A DNA stretch of 64,000 nucleotides, taken from assembly GCF_900107745.1 (NCBI RefSeq), contig NZ_FNRO01000006.1, positions 186,001 to 250,000 on the forward strand, in the 5' to 3' direction. The translations under genes and the position numbers were made by a program. How positions within the stretch are numbered: the stretch's first letter is position 1; every line of letters starts with the position of its first letter. The notes under the pieces were generated by a model, which did not search any database, was not told the origin of the DNA, and saw only the letters and a list, made by a program, of their open reading frames with translations. This document shows positions 1-7,329 of the stretch, piece after piece. This DNA is from Variovorax sp. YR216 (GTDB lineage: Bacteria; Pseudomonadota; Gammaproteobacteria; Burkholderiales; Burkholderiaceae_C).

Positions 1-677
1 GCTGCGACGTTCTCGGCCTTGTAGCCGTAGCCTGCGAAGTGCTTCGTGAGGTGCTCCATCGCGGCCGCGTGCAATTCTTCCGGCGATGCCGGGCCGGCGG
101 ACGCATCCGCTTCCGGCGCCGGCTCGGGAATGGCGGCGCGTGCGCGCGCGGCCTGCAGCTCTTCGTCGCCCGGCATCCAGCCGGGTGCGCCGCGCACCAG
201 GATCGCGAGCTGCCGGTCCGCATTCCAGTCGACGATGTGCCATTCGTCGTCGTCCGGCACGCGGACGGACACCTTGGCCGTCCTGTCCGACTCCATTTCG
301 AGCACGGGCACGCGGTTGGTCTGCAACACCACGCGCACGCCCTGGCCCGCGTCGTGTGCGCGCTTGAGCAGGCCGTGCCGGTCCTTGGCGCGCTGCGCCT
401 GCTGGGCGCTGCGGTCGCCGCCGCCGATGCGGATGAGCGGATTCAGCGATTCGATGTAGAACCAGCGCCCGCTGGCGCTCACGTTGACGAGTTCCGCCCA
501 CAGCGTGGCGATGACGTTGAGGCTGTCGCCGGTGGCCAGCCATGCGAGGTCGCCGGCTTTTTCGCGGGCGTCGAACACGCCCATCCTCGCGATGATTTCG
601 ACGGGCGTGCGCTTTTCGCCCAGGAGGCGCTTTTCATTGATGATCCCGAGCACCGCGGGGTCGACTTCCTTGTCCAT
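1..677 (-). CDS. Partial conserved hypothetical protein (N-terminal part)
   Basis: An open frame reads leftward from an ATG at 677-675 to the window edge without a stop, giving the first 225 residues of an unrecognised protein. It begins MDKEVDPAVLGIINEKRLL and has a compact, apparently globular N-terminal region rich in charged residues. A Pro/Ala/Glu-rich linker (about residues 180-200, IPEPAPEADASAG) comes next, then the start of a second helical region (EELHAAAMEHLTKHFAGYGY). No signal peptide or membrane segment is visible. The two-domain shape with a linker resembles proteins carrying a C-terminal nuclease or DUF module, but that part lies outside the window, so no function is assigned. 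The ribosome binding site is weak, so the start is only probable. Confidence 0.6.
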   Translation of the reverse strand, partial: MDKEVDPAVLGIINEKRLLGEKRTPVEIIARMGVFDAREKAGDLAWLATGDSLNVIATLWAELVNVSASGRWFYIESLNPLIRIGGGDRSAQQAQRAKDRHGLLKRAHDAGQGVRVVLQTNRVPVLEMESDRTAKVSVRVPDDDEWHIVDWNADRQLAILVRGAPGWMPGDEELQAARARAAIPEPAPEADASAGPASPEELHAAAMEHLTKHFAGYGYKAENVA

Positions 678-799
678 TGGGCTTGATCTGACGAGTTGAA
701 TTTGCGTCGAGTATGCCTTGCGTCGCCGCTCTCGCTGGCGGCGCACCCAGGTAGTCGCGCATGTCGCACGGGGCGTCGCGCTGTCCGGCGTCCGGCGGC

Positions 800-1147
800 T
801 CAGGCGTCGCGTTCCTCGAGCCAGTGGGTCATGAGGCCGAACAGGCGCTGTCCTTCCGCGACGGTCAGCAGGAGCAGCAGCCGGTTGTATTCGGTGTCGG
901 GATGCCAGAGGCCGCCGTTGCACGGCGTGCCGTCACCGTTCATGAGCAGGCCCTCGGTCCAGCCGACGCGTATCTCACGCGCGTGGAGGTAGGGCCGCAC
1001 GGTCCAGTTCGGCCCCTCGGTCGACGGAGACATCCCGTCGGCGGGTCCACGGCGGTCGTCGGGGCGGATCTCGCAGGTCGTGGCCGACGACTTCATCGCC
1101 GTCAGGGCGCGCTCGAGGAAGGTCCGCGGATCATCTGTGCGGGTCAT
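800..1147 (-). CDS. Small hypothetical protein, 115 aa
   Basis: This unrecognised 115-residue protein begins MTRTDDPRTFLERALTAM. The frame stays open upstream to about 1348, but that extension is arginine/proline-rich, reads like antisense to nothing conserved and would overlap the neighbouring regulator gene, so the internal ATG at 1147 was chosen. The C-terminal half (WTEGLLMNGDGTPCNGGLW, then a leucine-rich helix and a THWLEERDA end) looks like a folded soluble domain. There is no signal peptide or membrane segment. It lies between the partial gene at the window edge and a LuxR-type regulator, all on the minus strand. No good Shine-Dalgarno is visible. Confidence 0.45.
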   Translation of the reverse strand: MTRTDDPRTFLERALTAMKSSATTCEIRPDDRRGPADGMSPSTEGPNWTVRPYLHAREIRVGWTEGLLMNGDGTPCNGGLWHPDTEYNRLLLLLTVAEGQRLFGLMTHWLEERDA

Positions 1148-1344
1148 GAGGCGGCTCGGTGGTCGGATGGCGGATTCGGAATCGCAAACCTTCGGCCGGG
1201 CGGGCATGTCGCAACGTAGGAATCTTTCCCGTGCGGGTGGCGGAAGACGGCTGTTTCGGGGTTCTTGGATCGACGGCGACTGGAATGCGTCGGGCGCGAC
1301 CGGTTCGGTGGCTGTGTCCCTGTTCTGAGCGCCGGGCTGTTGCC

Positions 1345-2499
1345 TCACTGCACGCGCTCGGCGGCGCGAACCGGCGGCGTGGAGCGGTGCAGCAGGCTCA
1401 GCAGATCGGCCTGCCGCGACGTCCCGGTCTTCGCGTAGATGCGCTGCAGGTGGGTGCGAACGGTCGGTTCGCTGATGCCGAGCATCTCGGCCGACTCCAT
1501 CCCGCCGAGCCCCTGCGACAGGGCCAGCACGACGCGGAGTTCGGCGCCGGTCAGTCCGTGCAGCCGTGCGAAGGCCTCACCCGGCATGAGCGGAACCTTG
1601 ATGGGGTCCTGCATGAACACTGCGACCGACGCGGCGAACGGCGCGAGGATCCCGCTGCGCTGGCCGTTCTCGATCGGCAGCAGCGTGGCGACATAGCCGC
1701 CGCCGACGCCGTCCGGGATCGCCACGGAATGTTCGCTCCAGGGTGATGCGACATCCGCGCGCGTCGCGGCATCGATGCTCTTCGCAAGTGCCGCACGCGC
1801 CACGGGATCGATGGGGGACAACCGGTTCTGGGCGACGCGAATCGAACGGCCGGCCCTGACCTGGCGCTCGGCCGCGGCGTTCATGTAGACGACGTGGCCG
1901 TCGCTCGCCGTGAGGTAGACGCCGGCGGCGAGTCCGTCCAATGTCTTCTCGAGCATCTCGGACCGGAGCGCGCGGATGTCGAGCGCGTCGGAAATCGCGA
2001 ACGCCCGGCAGACATGCGGGGACAGGAGCTTGAACAGCCGCACGTCGTGCTGCTGGTAGCAAGGTCGCTGGTCACTGCGGGACGCATGCAGCGACGCCGT
2101 CCGGCCGCCGTTTCGCAGCGCGGGAAACCACATCATGTCCGTCAGTCCGTAGGGCTCCAGCACCTCCCGATAGAACCGGCTTTCGTACAGCTGCCGCGGC
2201 TCCGCGGCCAGGGAGTTGACGTCGCCGACATTCGAGACGACATCGGCGGTGGCCATCGGGCTTTCGGAGAACCGGCTGCCCAGCTTCTCCAGGAATTCCG
2301 GCTGGTAGCCGAACACGAAGAGCTGGTCGTTCTGAACCTGCTTCAGGTCATGCACGCAAATGCCGCCTCCCGTGCTGGCACAGAGATTGGCGATCGTGCG
2401 GCAGGTGGCCGGCCACAACGCGGGGTCGAGGGCGCAGTCGTAGACGGATCCGATCACGTCGGAGAGCTGCTGGGCGGTGATGCCTTCCAGACCGTTCAT
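1345..2499 (-). CDS. LuxR-family transcriptional regulator (solo, 384 aa)
   Basis: This is a DNA-binding regulator with a C-terminal GerE/LuxR helix-turn-helix at about residues 316-370 (LTGAELRVVLALSQG, then EPTVRTHLQRIYAKTG). The preceding about 300 residues hold a GAF/PAS-like sensory region containing LTASDGHVVYMNAAAE, typical of a PAS fold. There is no receiver-domain aspartate signature and no LuxI-type synthase nearby, so it is not obviously a response regulator or quorum sensor. The start is supported by GGGAG seven bases upstream. It is transcribed away from a pair of small membrane-protein genes that begin 113 bp to its right and may be its target. The ligand is unknown. Confidence 0.85.
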   Translation of the reverse strand: MNGLEGITAQQLSDVIGSVYDCALDPALWPATCRTIANLCASTGGGICVHDLKQVQNDQLFVFGYQPEFLEKLGSRFSESPMATADVVSNVGDVNSLAAEPRQLYESRFYREVLEPYGLTDMMWFPALRNGGRTASLHASRSDQRPCYQQHDVRLFKLLSPHVCRAFAISDALDIRALRSEMLEKTLDGLAAGVYLTASDGHVVYMNAAAERQVRAGRSIRVAQNRLSPIDPVARAALAKSIDAATRADVASPWSEHSVAIPDGVGGGYVATLLPIENGQRSGILAPFAASVAVFMQDPIKVPLMPGEAFARLHGLTGAELRVVLALSQGLGGMESAEMLGISEPTVRTHLQRIYAKTGTSRQADLLSLLHRSTPPVRAAERVQ

Positions 2500-2612
2500 G
2501 TCGATCTCCCTTTCTTCATGGGCTTGGGTTCGTCATCGCTTCGGATGACGCGGCGGCGGGGGCGATTTCCTAACCTTGCGCGCAAGACCACTCGACCAAA
2601 GAAAGGTCCCCG

Positions 2613-2816
2613 ATGCTCGACCGTGTCATTCGAAGCCTCTCCACAGCTGCAAGAAGGACGTCCGCCGGCTACGTGGTCACGCTCGTCGTCGCCTGCGTCC
2701 TTCTGGCATTGGCATGGAACAGTCCGGCCGGGCATGTCCAGGCGGCGATCAAGCATCCGGTGGCCAAGGGCAGTGCCGTATCCGCCGCGCACCGGCTGTG
2801 CGTGTCGGGCGAATGA
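2613..2816 (+). CDS. Small single-pass membrane protein, 67 aa
   Basis: This 67-residue protein has a basic N-terminus (MLDRVIRSLSTAARRTS) followed by one hydrophobic segment at about residues 19-38 (GYVVTLVVACVLLALAWNS) and a short polar tail ending CVSGE. This is a typical small inner-membrane protein topology. AAAGG seven bases before the ATG acts as ribosome binding site. The gene is divergent from the LuxR-type regulator to its left and is followed 19 bp later by another small membrane protein, so the two probably form one transcript. No family was recognised. Confidence 0.55.
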   Translation: MLDRVIRSLSTAARRTSAGYVVTLVVACVLLALAWNSPAGHVQAAIKHPVAKGSAVSAAHRLCVSGE

Positions 2817-2835
2817 ACGGTCGGGAGACGCCGCA

Positions 2836-3057
2836 ATGAAGCTCGATACCGATCCCGGACGCGCGCGTGAATTTGAAGTGCTGGCGATCGTGATTCTCCT
2901 GGCGCTTGCCGGCGCATCGCTGTCGGACTTCCTGCGTGCGCCGACCTGGACGCCGCTGGTCGACGCGTCGCTGCCGGCGGACGATGGCGGCTGCTGCACC
3001 GGCATCCTCGTCGAGCCGTGGGTCCCACAGGCGCCGGAACGCGAAAGCGACCGGTGA
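2836..3057 (+). CDS. Small single-pass membrane protein, 73 aa
   Basis: This short protein begins MKLDTDPGRAREFEVLAIV. It has one hydrophobic segment at about residues 13-33 (EVLAIVILLALAGASLSDFL) and a polar tail with a Cys-Cys pair (GGCCTGIL) that is probably outside the cytoplasm. The same frame is open far upstream, but the ATG at 2836, 19 bp after the preceding small gene, is preceded by GGGAG and gives a compact product. It sits between two LuxR-type regulators that both point away from or along this pair. The Cys-Cys pair could bind metal or form a disulfide, which is speculation. No family was recognised. Confidence 0.5.
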   Translation: MKLDTDPGRAREFEVLAIVILLALAGASLSDFLRAPTWTPLVDASLPADDGGCCTGILVEPWVPQAPERESDR

Positions 3058-3170
3058 CCGCGCTGAATATCGCGCGCACCGACCCGGGCAGGTACTACCT
3101 GGAAAGGTGGCCCCGACCTCCCTTATGCTCGCCCGAGGTCTGCGACCCGCAGACCCCTCTCGGGGGCGAC

Positions 3171-3968
3171 ATGCATCAAGGCGTGGATTCAACGAATGCC
3201 CGGAGCGACGACGTCTATGCGCTCTGGGATCGCTTGGCGGAGTTCTCGGTCGGCGACGGCGATGCCGCGCTCGTGCATCTGCTCGCTGCGCTGTGCGCCA
3301 TGTTCGGGGCCCGGAATGCGCTCTGGTCCGTGGTCGTGCGAATGCCTTCGCCGGCGCCGGCGGACCCGCTGCTCGGCTGGCGCCCGCGATTGATCCGGCT
3401 CCTGCACCCGGTTCCGACGGTTGCGGCGTCGGTCAAGGAGCAGTTCGACACGCTCTGGTCGCCCAACGTCGACCTGTCGCAGATCCTGGCCGTGTCGGGG
3501 GACGAACCGTTCCGGACGCGCCTGCTGTTCGAAGCGCTGCCGCCCGAGTGGTTCGAGGGCGAGCACTATCGCCGCCACTACCTGGACGTCGGCCTTGCCG
3601 ACAGCATGTCTGTGCGTTGTGCGCTCAACGACGACGTGCGGATCCACCTCTTCGTTTTTCGCGACGCACAGGCGCCGCGGTTCTCCACGCGGGACAGCAG
3701 CCTGCTCGGCTTCGTGATGCGCGGGCTGCGATGGTTCTACCGGCAGCAGTTGCTCAGCCACGGGCTCCTGATCGCCAATGCGCCCCTGACGCCGGCCGAA
3801 CGACGCGTGTTGCTGGGGATGCTCGACGGACACGTGGAAAAGCAGATCGCGCAGACGCTGGACCAGAGTCCGAACACCACCCATTTCCACATCAAGTCGA
3901 TCTACAGCAAGTTCGGCGTCAAGAATCGCTCGGCGCTCGCCGCGCTCTGGCTCGGCAAGCTGCGATAG
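3171..3968 (+). CDS. LuxR-family transcriptional regulator (solo, 265 aa)
   Basis: This 265-residue regulator has a C-terminal LuxR helix-turn-helix at about residues 206-265 (LTPAERRVLLGMLDG, SIYSKFGVKNRSA). The N-terminal 200 residues lack a recognisable receiver or autoinducer domain. The frame is open further upstream, but the ATG at 3171 follows a GGGGGCG run at good spacing and the upstream extension overlaps the small membrane-protein gene. It is the second solo LuxR-type protein within 3 kb. Unlike the first, it is co-directional with the two small membrane proteins and could be expressed with them. A GC-rich hairpin follows the stop codon. The regulated function is unknown. Confidence 0.82.
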   Translation: MHQGVDSTNARSDDVYALWDRLAEFSVGDGDAALVHLLAALCAMFGARNALWSVVVRMPSPAPADPLLGWRPRLIRLLHPVPTVAASVKEQFDTLWSPNVDLSQILAVSGDEPFRTRLLFEALPPEWFEGEHYRRHYLDVGLADSMSVRCALNDDVRIHLFVFRDAQAPRFSTRDSSLLGFVMRGLRWFYRQQLLSHGLLIANAPLTPAERRVLLGMLDGHVEKQIAQTLDQSPNTTHFHIKSIYSKFGVKNRSALAALWLGKLR

Positions 3969-3976
3969 CTGCGCCG

Positions 3977-4001
3977 ACCGCGCCGGTCGAGCCGGCGCGG
4001 T
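3977..4001. terminator. GC-rich hairpin between convergent genes
   Basis: A perfect 10-bp stem (ACCGCGCCGG / CCGGCGCGGT) with a 5-base loop lies between the stop of the LuxR-type gene (3968) and the stop of the convergent peptidase gene (4019). No T-run follows on either strand, so this is a bidirectional stem-loop that may end or protect both transcripts rather than a canonical intrinsic terminator. Confidence 0.5.
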
Positions 4002-4018
4002 CCGCCATGCACGGCGTG

Positions 4019-5437
4019 CTACTGCGCGAACGACTTGACCATGCGGTACATGAACTCGCGGCCGTCATAGAGCCGCGGGATCGCGACGCGCTCGTCGAGG
4101 CCGTGCGCGCGCGCGTCGCTGGGCTCCGAGAAGATGCCCGAGACGCCGTACATGGGGATGCCGATGTTGCGCATGAAGCGGCTGTCGGTCGCGCCGGTGC
4201 TCATCGTCGGCACCACCGGGATGCCGGGCCACATCTGCTGCGTGAGCGAGTCCACCACCTGCACCACGTCCGGGCGCAGCGGCGAGGGCGGGCTCTTCAG
4301 CGGCGGGTTGGTCTGCTCGATCTTCATGCGTGGGGTCTCGAGCACCTTGCGCAGCGCGGCATCGACCTCGGCGGGGTCGTCGTGCGGCAGGATGCGGCAG
4401 TTGACCGTGGCCTTCGCCGATTGCGGCAGCGCGTTCTCCGCATGGCCCGCGGTGACCTGCGTGGCGACACAGGTGGTGCGCAGCGTCGCGTTGTAGAGCG
4501 CCGATTTCGACAGCCGGTCGGTGGCTGCTTCGTCGGGCTTGCCGGAGGCGACGGCGCGCATGTCCTCGGCCATCTGGCCGGTCTCGAACTGCGCGCTGCG
4601 CTCGAAGTACTTCTGCGTGACTTCGGCGAGCTTCACCGGGAAGCGGTACTTGCCCAGGCGGTCCAGCGCGGTGCCGAGCTCGTAGACGGGGTTGCTCGGC
4701 GTCGGCAGCGAGCTGTGGCCGCCGACGTCGCGCACCTCGAGCTTGTAGGTGGTGTACATCTTCTCGGCCACCTGCACGCGGTGCAGCACCGGCTTGCCGT
4801 TGTTGAGCTGGCCGCCGCCGCCTTCGTTGATGCCGAACTCGGCATCGAGCAGCGCGCGCTGGTTGTTCACCAGCCAGAAGGCGCCATTGGTGGGCACGTC
4901 GCCGAGCTCTTCGTCGGCCGTGAGCGCGAGCACGATGTCGCGGTTCGGCTTGAAGCCCTCGCGCTTGAGCTGCGACAGGATCGAGACGAACGAGGCGGCC
5001 ATGGCCTTGTCGTCCGAGGAGCCGCGCGCGGTGAAGTAGCCGTCGTCTTCCTTGAGCTTGAAGGGATCGGTCTTCCAGTCGGAGCGCCGGGCTTCGACCA
5101 CGTCGATGTGGGCCAGCAGCAGGAGCGGCTTCTTCGCGCCCGTGCCCTTGTAGCGCACGACGAGGTTGCCCTTGTTCGGGTACGGCTCGAAGAGCTGGAT
5201 CTCGTCGGCCTTGAAGCCCGCATCCAGCAGGTGCTTGCGCATCGCCTGCGCGGCCTCGGTGTTGTTGCCGCTCAGGTGCGTGGTGTTGATCTCGACCAGC
5301 TCCTTGTAGATGTCATGGAAGCGTTGCTGCTCGGGCGTGAGCGGCGGCATCGGCGCGGGCGCGGGCTGGGCGCCGGCCCATGTGGCGGCGCAAAGCAGGG
5401 TCGCTGCGGCGGCGCAATGTCGTACCTTGTTATTCAT
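4019..5437 (-). CDS. Exported M20-family metallopeptidase, 472 aa
   Basis: This is a zinc-dependent peptidase or deacylase of the M20 family, predicted to act in the periplasm. The signal peptide runs MNNKVRHCAAAATLLCAATWAGA (residues 1-23) and is followed by a proline/alanine stretch. Metal and catalytic motifs are visible: LLAHIDVVEA (H110, D112), the SSDDKA bridging-aspartate region (D142/D143) and TADEELG (E176/E177). A dimerisation-domain histidine lies in DVGGHSSLP. The length fits exported M20 proteins. AAGGAG precedes the chosen ATG at 5437; the 18-residue upstream extension is less likely. The gene stands alone, convergent with the LuxR-type gene on its left and tandem with the GntR gene on its right. 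Substrate not predictable. Confidence 0.9.
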   Translation of the reverse strand: MNNKVRHCAAAATLLCAATWAGAQPAPAPMPPLTPEQQRFHDIYKELVEINTTHLSGNNTEAAQAMRKHLLDAGFKADEIQLFEPYPNKGNLVVRYKGTGAKKPLLLLAHIDVVEARRSDWKTDPFKLKEDDGYFTARGSSDDKAMAASFVSILSQLKREGFKPNRDIVLALTADEELGDVPTNGAFWLVNNQRALLDAEFGINEGGGGQLNNGKPVLHRVQVAEKMYTTYKLEVRDVGGHSSLPTPSNPVYELGTALDRLGKYRFPVKLAEVTQKYFERSAQFETGQMAEDMRAVASGKPDEAATDRLSKSALYNATLRTTCVATQVTAGHAENALPQSAKATVNCRILPHDDPAEVDAALRKVLETPRMKIEQTNPPLKSPPSPLRPDVVQVVDSLTQQMWPGIPVVPTMSTGATDSRFMRNIGIPMYGVSGIFSEPSDARAHGLDERVAIPRLYDGREFMYRMVKSFAQ

Positions 5438-5533
5438 CTGACTGAAGTCTCCTTGTTGAATGCTGGACAGGGCCGTGCCTCCTGTTGGCACAGGCCCGGG
5501 CCAGTATAGGAGGGAGACTTCGCCGTCCCTCGC

Positions 5534-6262
5534 TCAGAGCGGCACGGTGGTTGCCGCGAAGCGACGTGTCGGCTTCACGCCCGGCGCGGCGTCGCCGGCT
5601 TCGAGCAGCTTCTCGTAGTTGCGCCGCAGGATGATGCCGGCGTAGTAGACGTGCTCGCGCATCAGTTGCTCGGCGCGGATGCTGTCGCGCGCGATGACGG
5701 CTTCGACGATGCGGTGATGGTCGCCGTGCGAACGCAGGATGATCGCGTGGTCGTCCCACAGCACGATGCGGTCCGATGCGAAAGGGATGTTCTGCGCCTG
5801 CTCGGCGAACCGCGTGACCCATGGATTGCCTGAAGCAGTCAGCAGCGTGTCGTGGATGGTCACGTTCATGAGCTGATAGGGCTCGTGGTCTTCCGGCCGA
5901 AGCACACCGGTCGAGAGGATGCGGTCGCCGTCCGCAAGGCTCGCCCTGAGGCGACGGGTCTGGTCTTCGGTGAGGCCGCGTGCCGCTGCATTGCGGCATG
6001 CAAGCCCTTCGAGCACCGATCGCACTTCGTAGGCGGCGACGATTTCTTCCATGTCGAAGCCGCGCACCAGATAGCCGCGCTTCGGCTGGTGGTCGATCAG
6101 TCCCTCGGTGGCGAGCGTGCCGAGCGCCGCGCGCACGGGCGTGCGCGACACGCCCAATTGCTCCGCCAGGGGCACCTCTTCCAACCGCGCGCCGGGTCGC
6201 ACCTGGCCATGAAGGATCCAGTCGCGAAGGGTGTCGGTGACGTTCTGAGCCAGTGTTTTCAT
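5534..6262 (-). CDS. GntR-family (FCD/FadR-type) regulator, 242 aa
   Basis: This is a transcriptional regulator with an N-terminal winged helix (PLAEQLGVSRTPVRAALGTL, residues 31-50) and a C-terminal all-helical FCD ligand domain carrying the Asp/His metal-binding pattern (for example HDTLLTASGN, SHGDHHRIVEAV, REHVYYAG). Members of this family bind small organic acids and usually repress catabolic operons. It is divergent from the SDR-Liv operon starting at 6432. The 169-bp region between them contains three GTATAC motifs in palindromic arrangement, a typical GntR operator form. The obvious inference is that it controls that operon and itself, released by the transported substrate or an intermediate. 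Confidence 0.92.
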   Translation of the reverse strand: MKTLAQNVTDTLRDWILHGQVRPGARLEEVPLAEQLGVSRTPVRAALGTLATEGLIDHQPKRGYLVRGFDMEEIVAAYEVRSVLEGLACRNAAARGLTEDQTRRLRASLADGDRILSTGVLRPEDHEPYQLMNVTIHDTLLTASGNPWVTRFAEQAQNIPFASDRIVLWDDHAIILRSHGDHHRIVEAVIARDSIRAEQLMREHVYYAGIILRRNYEKLLEAGDAAPGVKPTRRFAATTVPL

Positions 6263-6296
6263 AGGCCGTTTCCCCCGTTCGGATTTCGCTGCTCAA

Positions 6297-6322
6297 GTAT
6301 ACGTATTCGCGTAGACGTATAC
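6297..6322. promoter_or_regulatory. Imperfect palindrome with two GTATAC ends (probable GntR operator)
   Basis: The 26-bp interval begins GTATACGT and ends ACGTATAC; 22 of 26 positions are palindromic. It lies 35-60 bp upstream of the GntR start codon in the divergent region. Inverted GTNTAC-type repeats are the usual operator form of FCD-type GntR proteins. Function is inferred from position and symmetry. Confidence 0.6.
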
Positions 6323-6377
6323 ATGAGATGCCAATAACAGCTTATTTCAGGGAAAACCCTCGCGTTTGATCGCATTC

Positions 6378-6387
6378 ATGTATACAT
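6378..6387. promoter_or_regulatory. ATGTATACAT palindrome (second probable GntR operator)
   Basis: A perfect 10-bp palindrome, ATGTATACAT, carries the same GTATAC core as the 6297-6322 site. It lies 45 bp upstream of the first SDR start in an AT-rich stretch that probably holds that operon's promoter. Three copies of one 6-mer in about 90 bp of GC-rich DNA are unlikely by chance. Confidence 0.6.
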
Positions 6388-6431
6388 AATGCTTTTAATT
6401 CTTTCGATATCGGCGAATCAGGAGTATCGGC

Positions 6432-7277
6432 ATGACGGGCGTGGGCAAGGACTTCGGAACCAGTTGGCTGGGACTCGGCGAACGGGTCTGCGTGGTGACC
6501 GGAGCGGGCGGAGGCATCGGCGCCGAGATCGCGCGCCAGCTCGTGGATGCCGGGGCGCGCGTGGCGTTGCTCGACCGCAATACCGACACCCTGCACGGTG
6601 TCGTCGAGAGCGTGGGCGATGCCGCGAGCCGTGTGATGCCGGTCGCCTGCGACGTGACCCGCGCGGAAAGCGTGCAGGCTGCCGCCGACCAGATCCAGGC
6701 GGCATGGGGCCCCGCGACGCTGCTGGTCAACAACGCTGCCGCGCTGTATGCGGATGCGGTCATGGACATCGCGCTGGACAAGTGGAACCAGTTGCTCGCG
6801 GTCAACCTGTCCGGCTACCTGCTGTGCGCGCAGGTGTTCGGCCGCCAGATGATGGCGGCGGGCGGCGGCTCGATGGTGCACATCGCCTCGATCTCCGGAA
6901 GCATCCCCCAGCCCTACAGCGGCGCCTACAGCGTGAGCAAGGCCGGCGTGAAGATGCTGTCGCAACTGCTGGCCGTCGAGTTGGGCGAAAAGGGCATCCG
7001 CAGCAACGTGGTCAGCCCCGCCATGATCCGCACGCCGATGAGCGACGGCATCTACCAGAACCCCGAGGTCCGGCAGCGCCGCGAGCAGATCGTTCCGGCC
7101 GGCCGCATCAGCACGCCGGACGACATCGCGGCGGCGGTCCTGTTCCTTGCCAGCGAGCGTGCGAGCTACATCAGCGGCCAGGAGATCCTGGTCGACGGCG
7201 GCCTCACGCAGGCCTGGCTGGGCCTCATCCCGCGTCCGGGCTTCGAGAAGGACGACGCGGCGCGTTCCACGGCCTGA
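6432..7277 (+). CDS. Short-chain dehydrogenase/reductase (SDR), 281 aa
   Basis: This is a classical NAD(P)-dependent SDR. The cofactor motif TGAGGGIG lies at residues 23-30, the NNAA motif at about 100-103, and the catalytic Ser153, Tyr166 and Lys170 in IASIS...YSVSK. The C-terminus carries the family's DGG motif and an extra about 25-residue tail. Length is slightly above the usual 250. AGGAG precedes the ATG. It is the first gene of the operon under the putative GntR operators and is followed 52 bp later by the substrate-binding protein of a Liv-type transporter. Probable role: oxidation of a hydroxyl group on the imported substrate or its derivative. Exact substrate unknown. Confidence 0.9.
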   Translation: MTGVGKDFGTSWLGLGERVCVVTGAGGGIGAEIARQLVDAGARVALLDRNTDTLHGVVESVGDAASRVMPVACDVTRAESVQAAADQIQAAWGPATLLVNNAAALYADAVMDIALDKWNQLLAVNLSGYLLCAQVFGRQMMAAGGGSMVHIASISGSIPQPYSGAYSVSKAGVKMLSQLLAVELGEKGIRSNVVSPAMIRTPMSDGIYQNPEVRQRREQIVPAGRISTPDDIAAAVLFLASERASYISGQEILVDGGLTQAWLGLIPRPGFEKDDAARSTA

Positions 7278-7329
7278 GGCGATCGGTCGCCCGCCAACCC
7301 CCTCACCACAAACTCCACAGGAGACAAGC

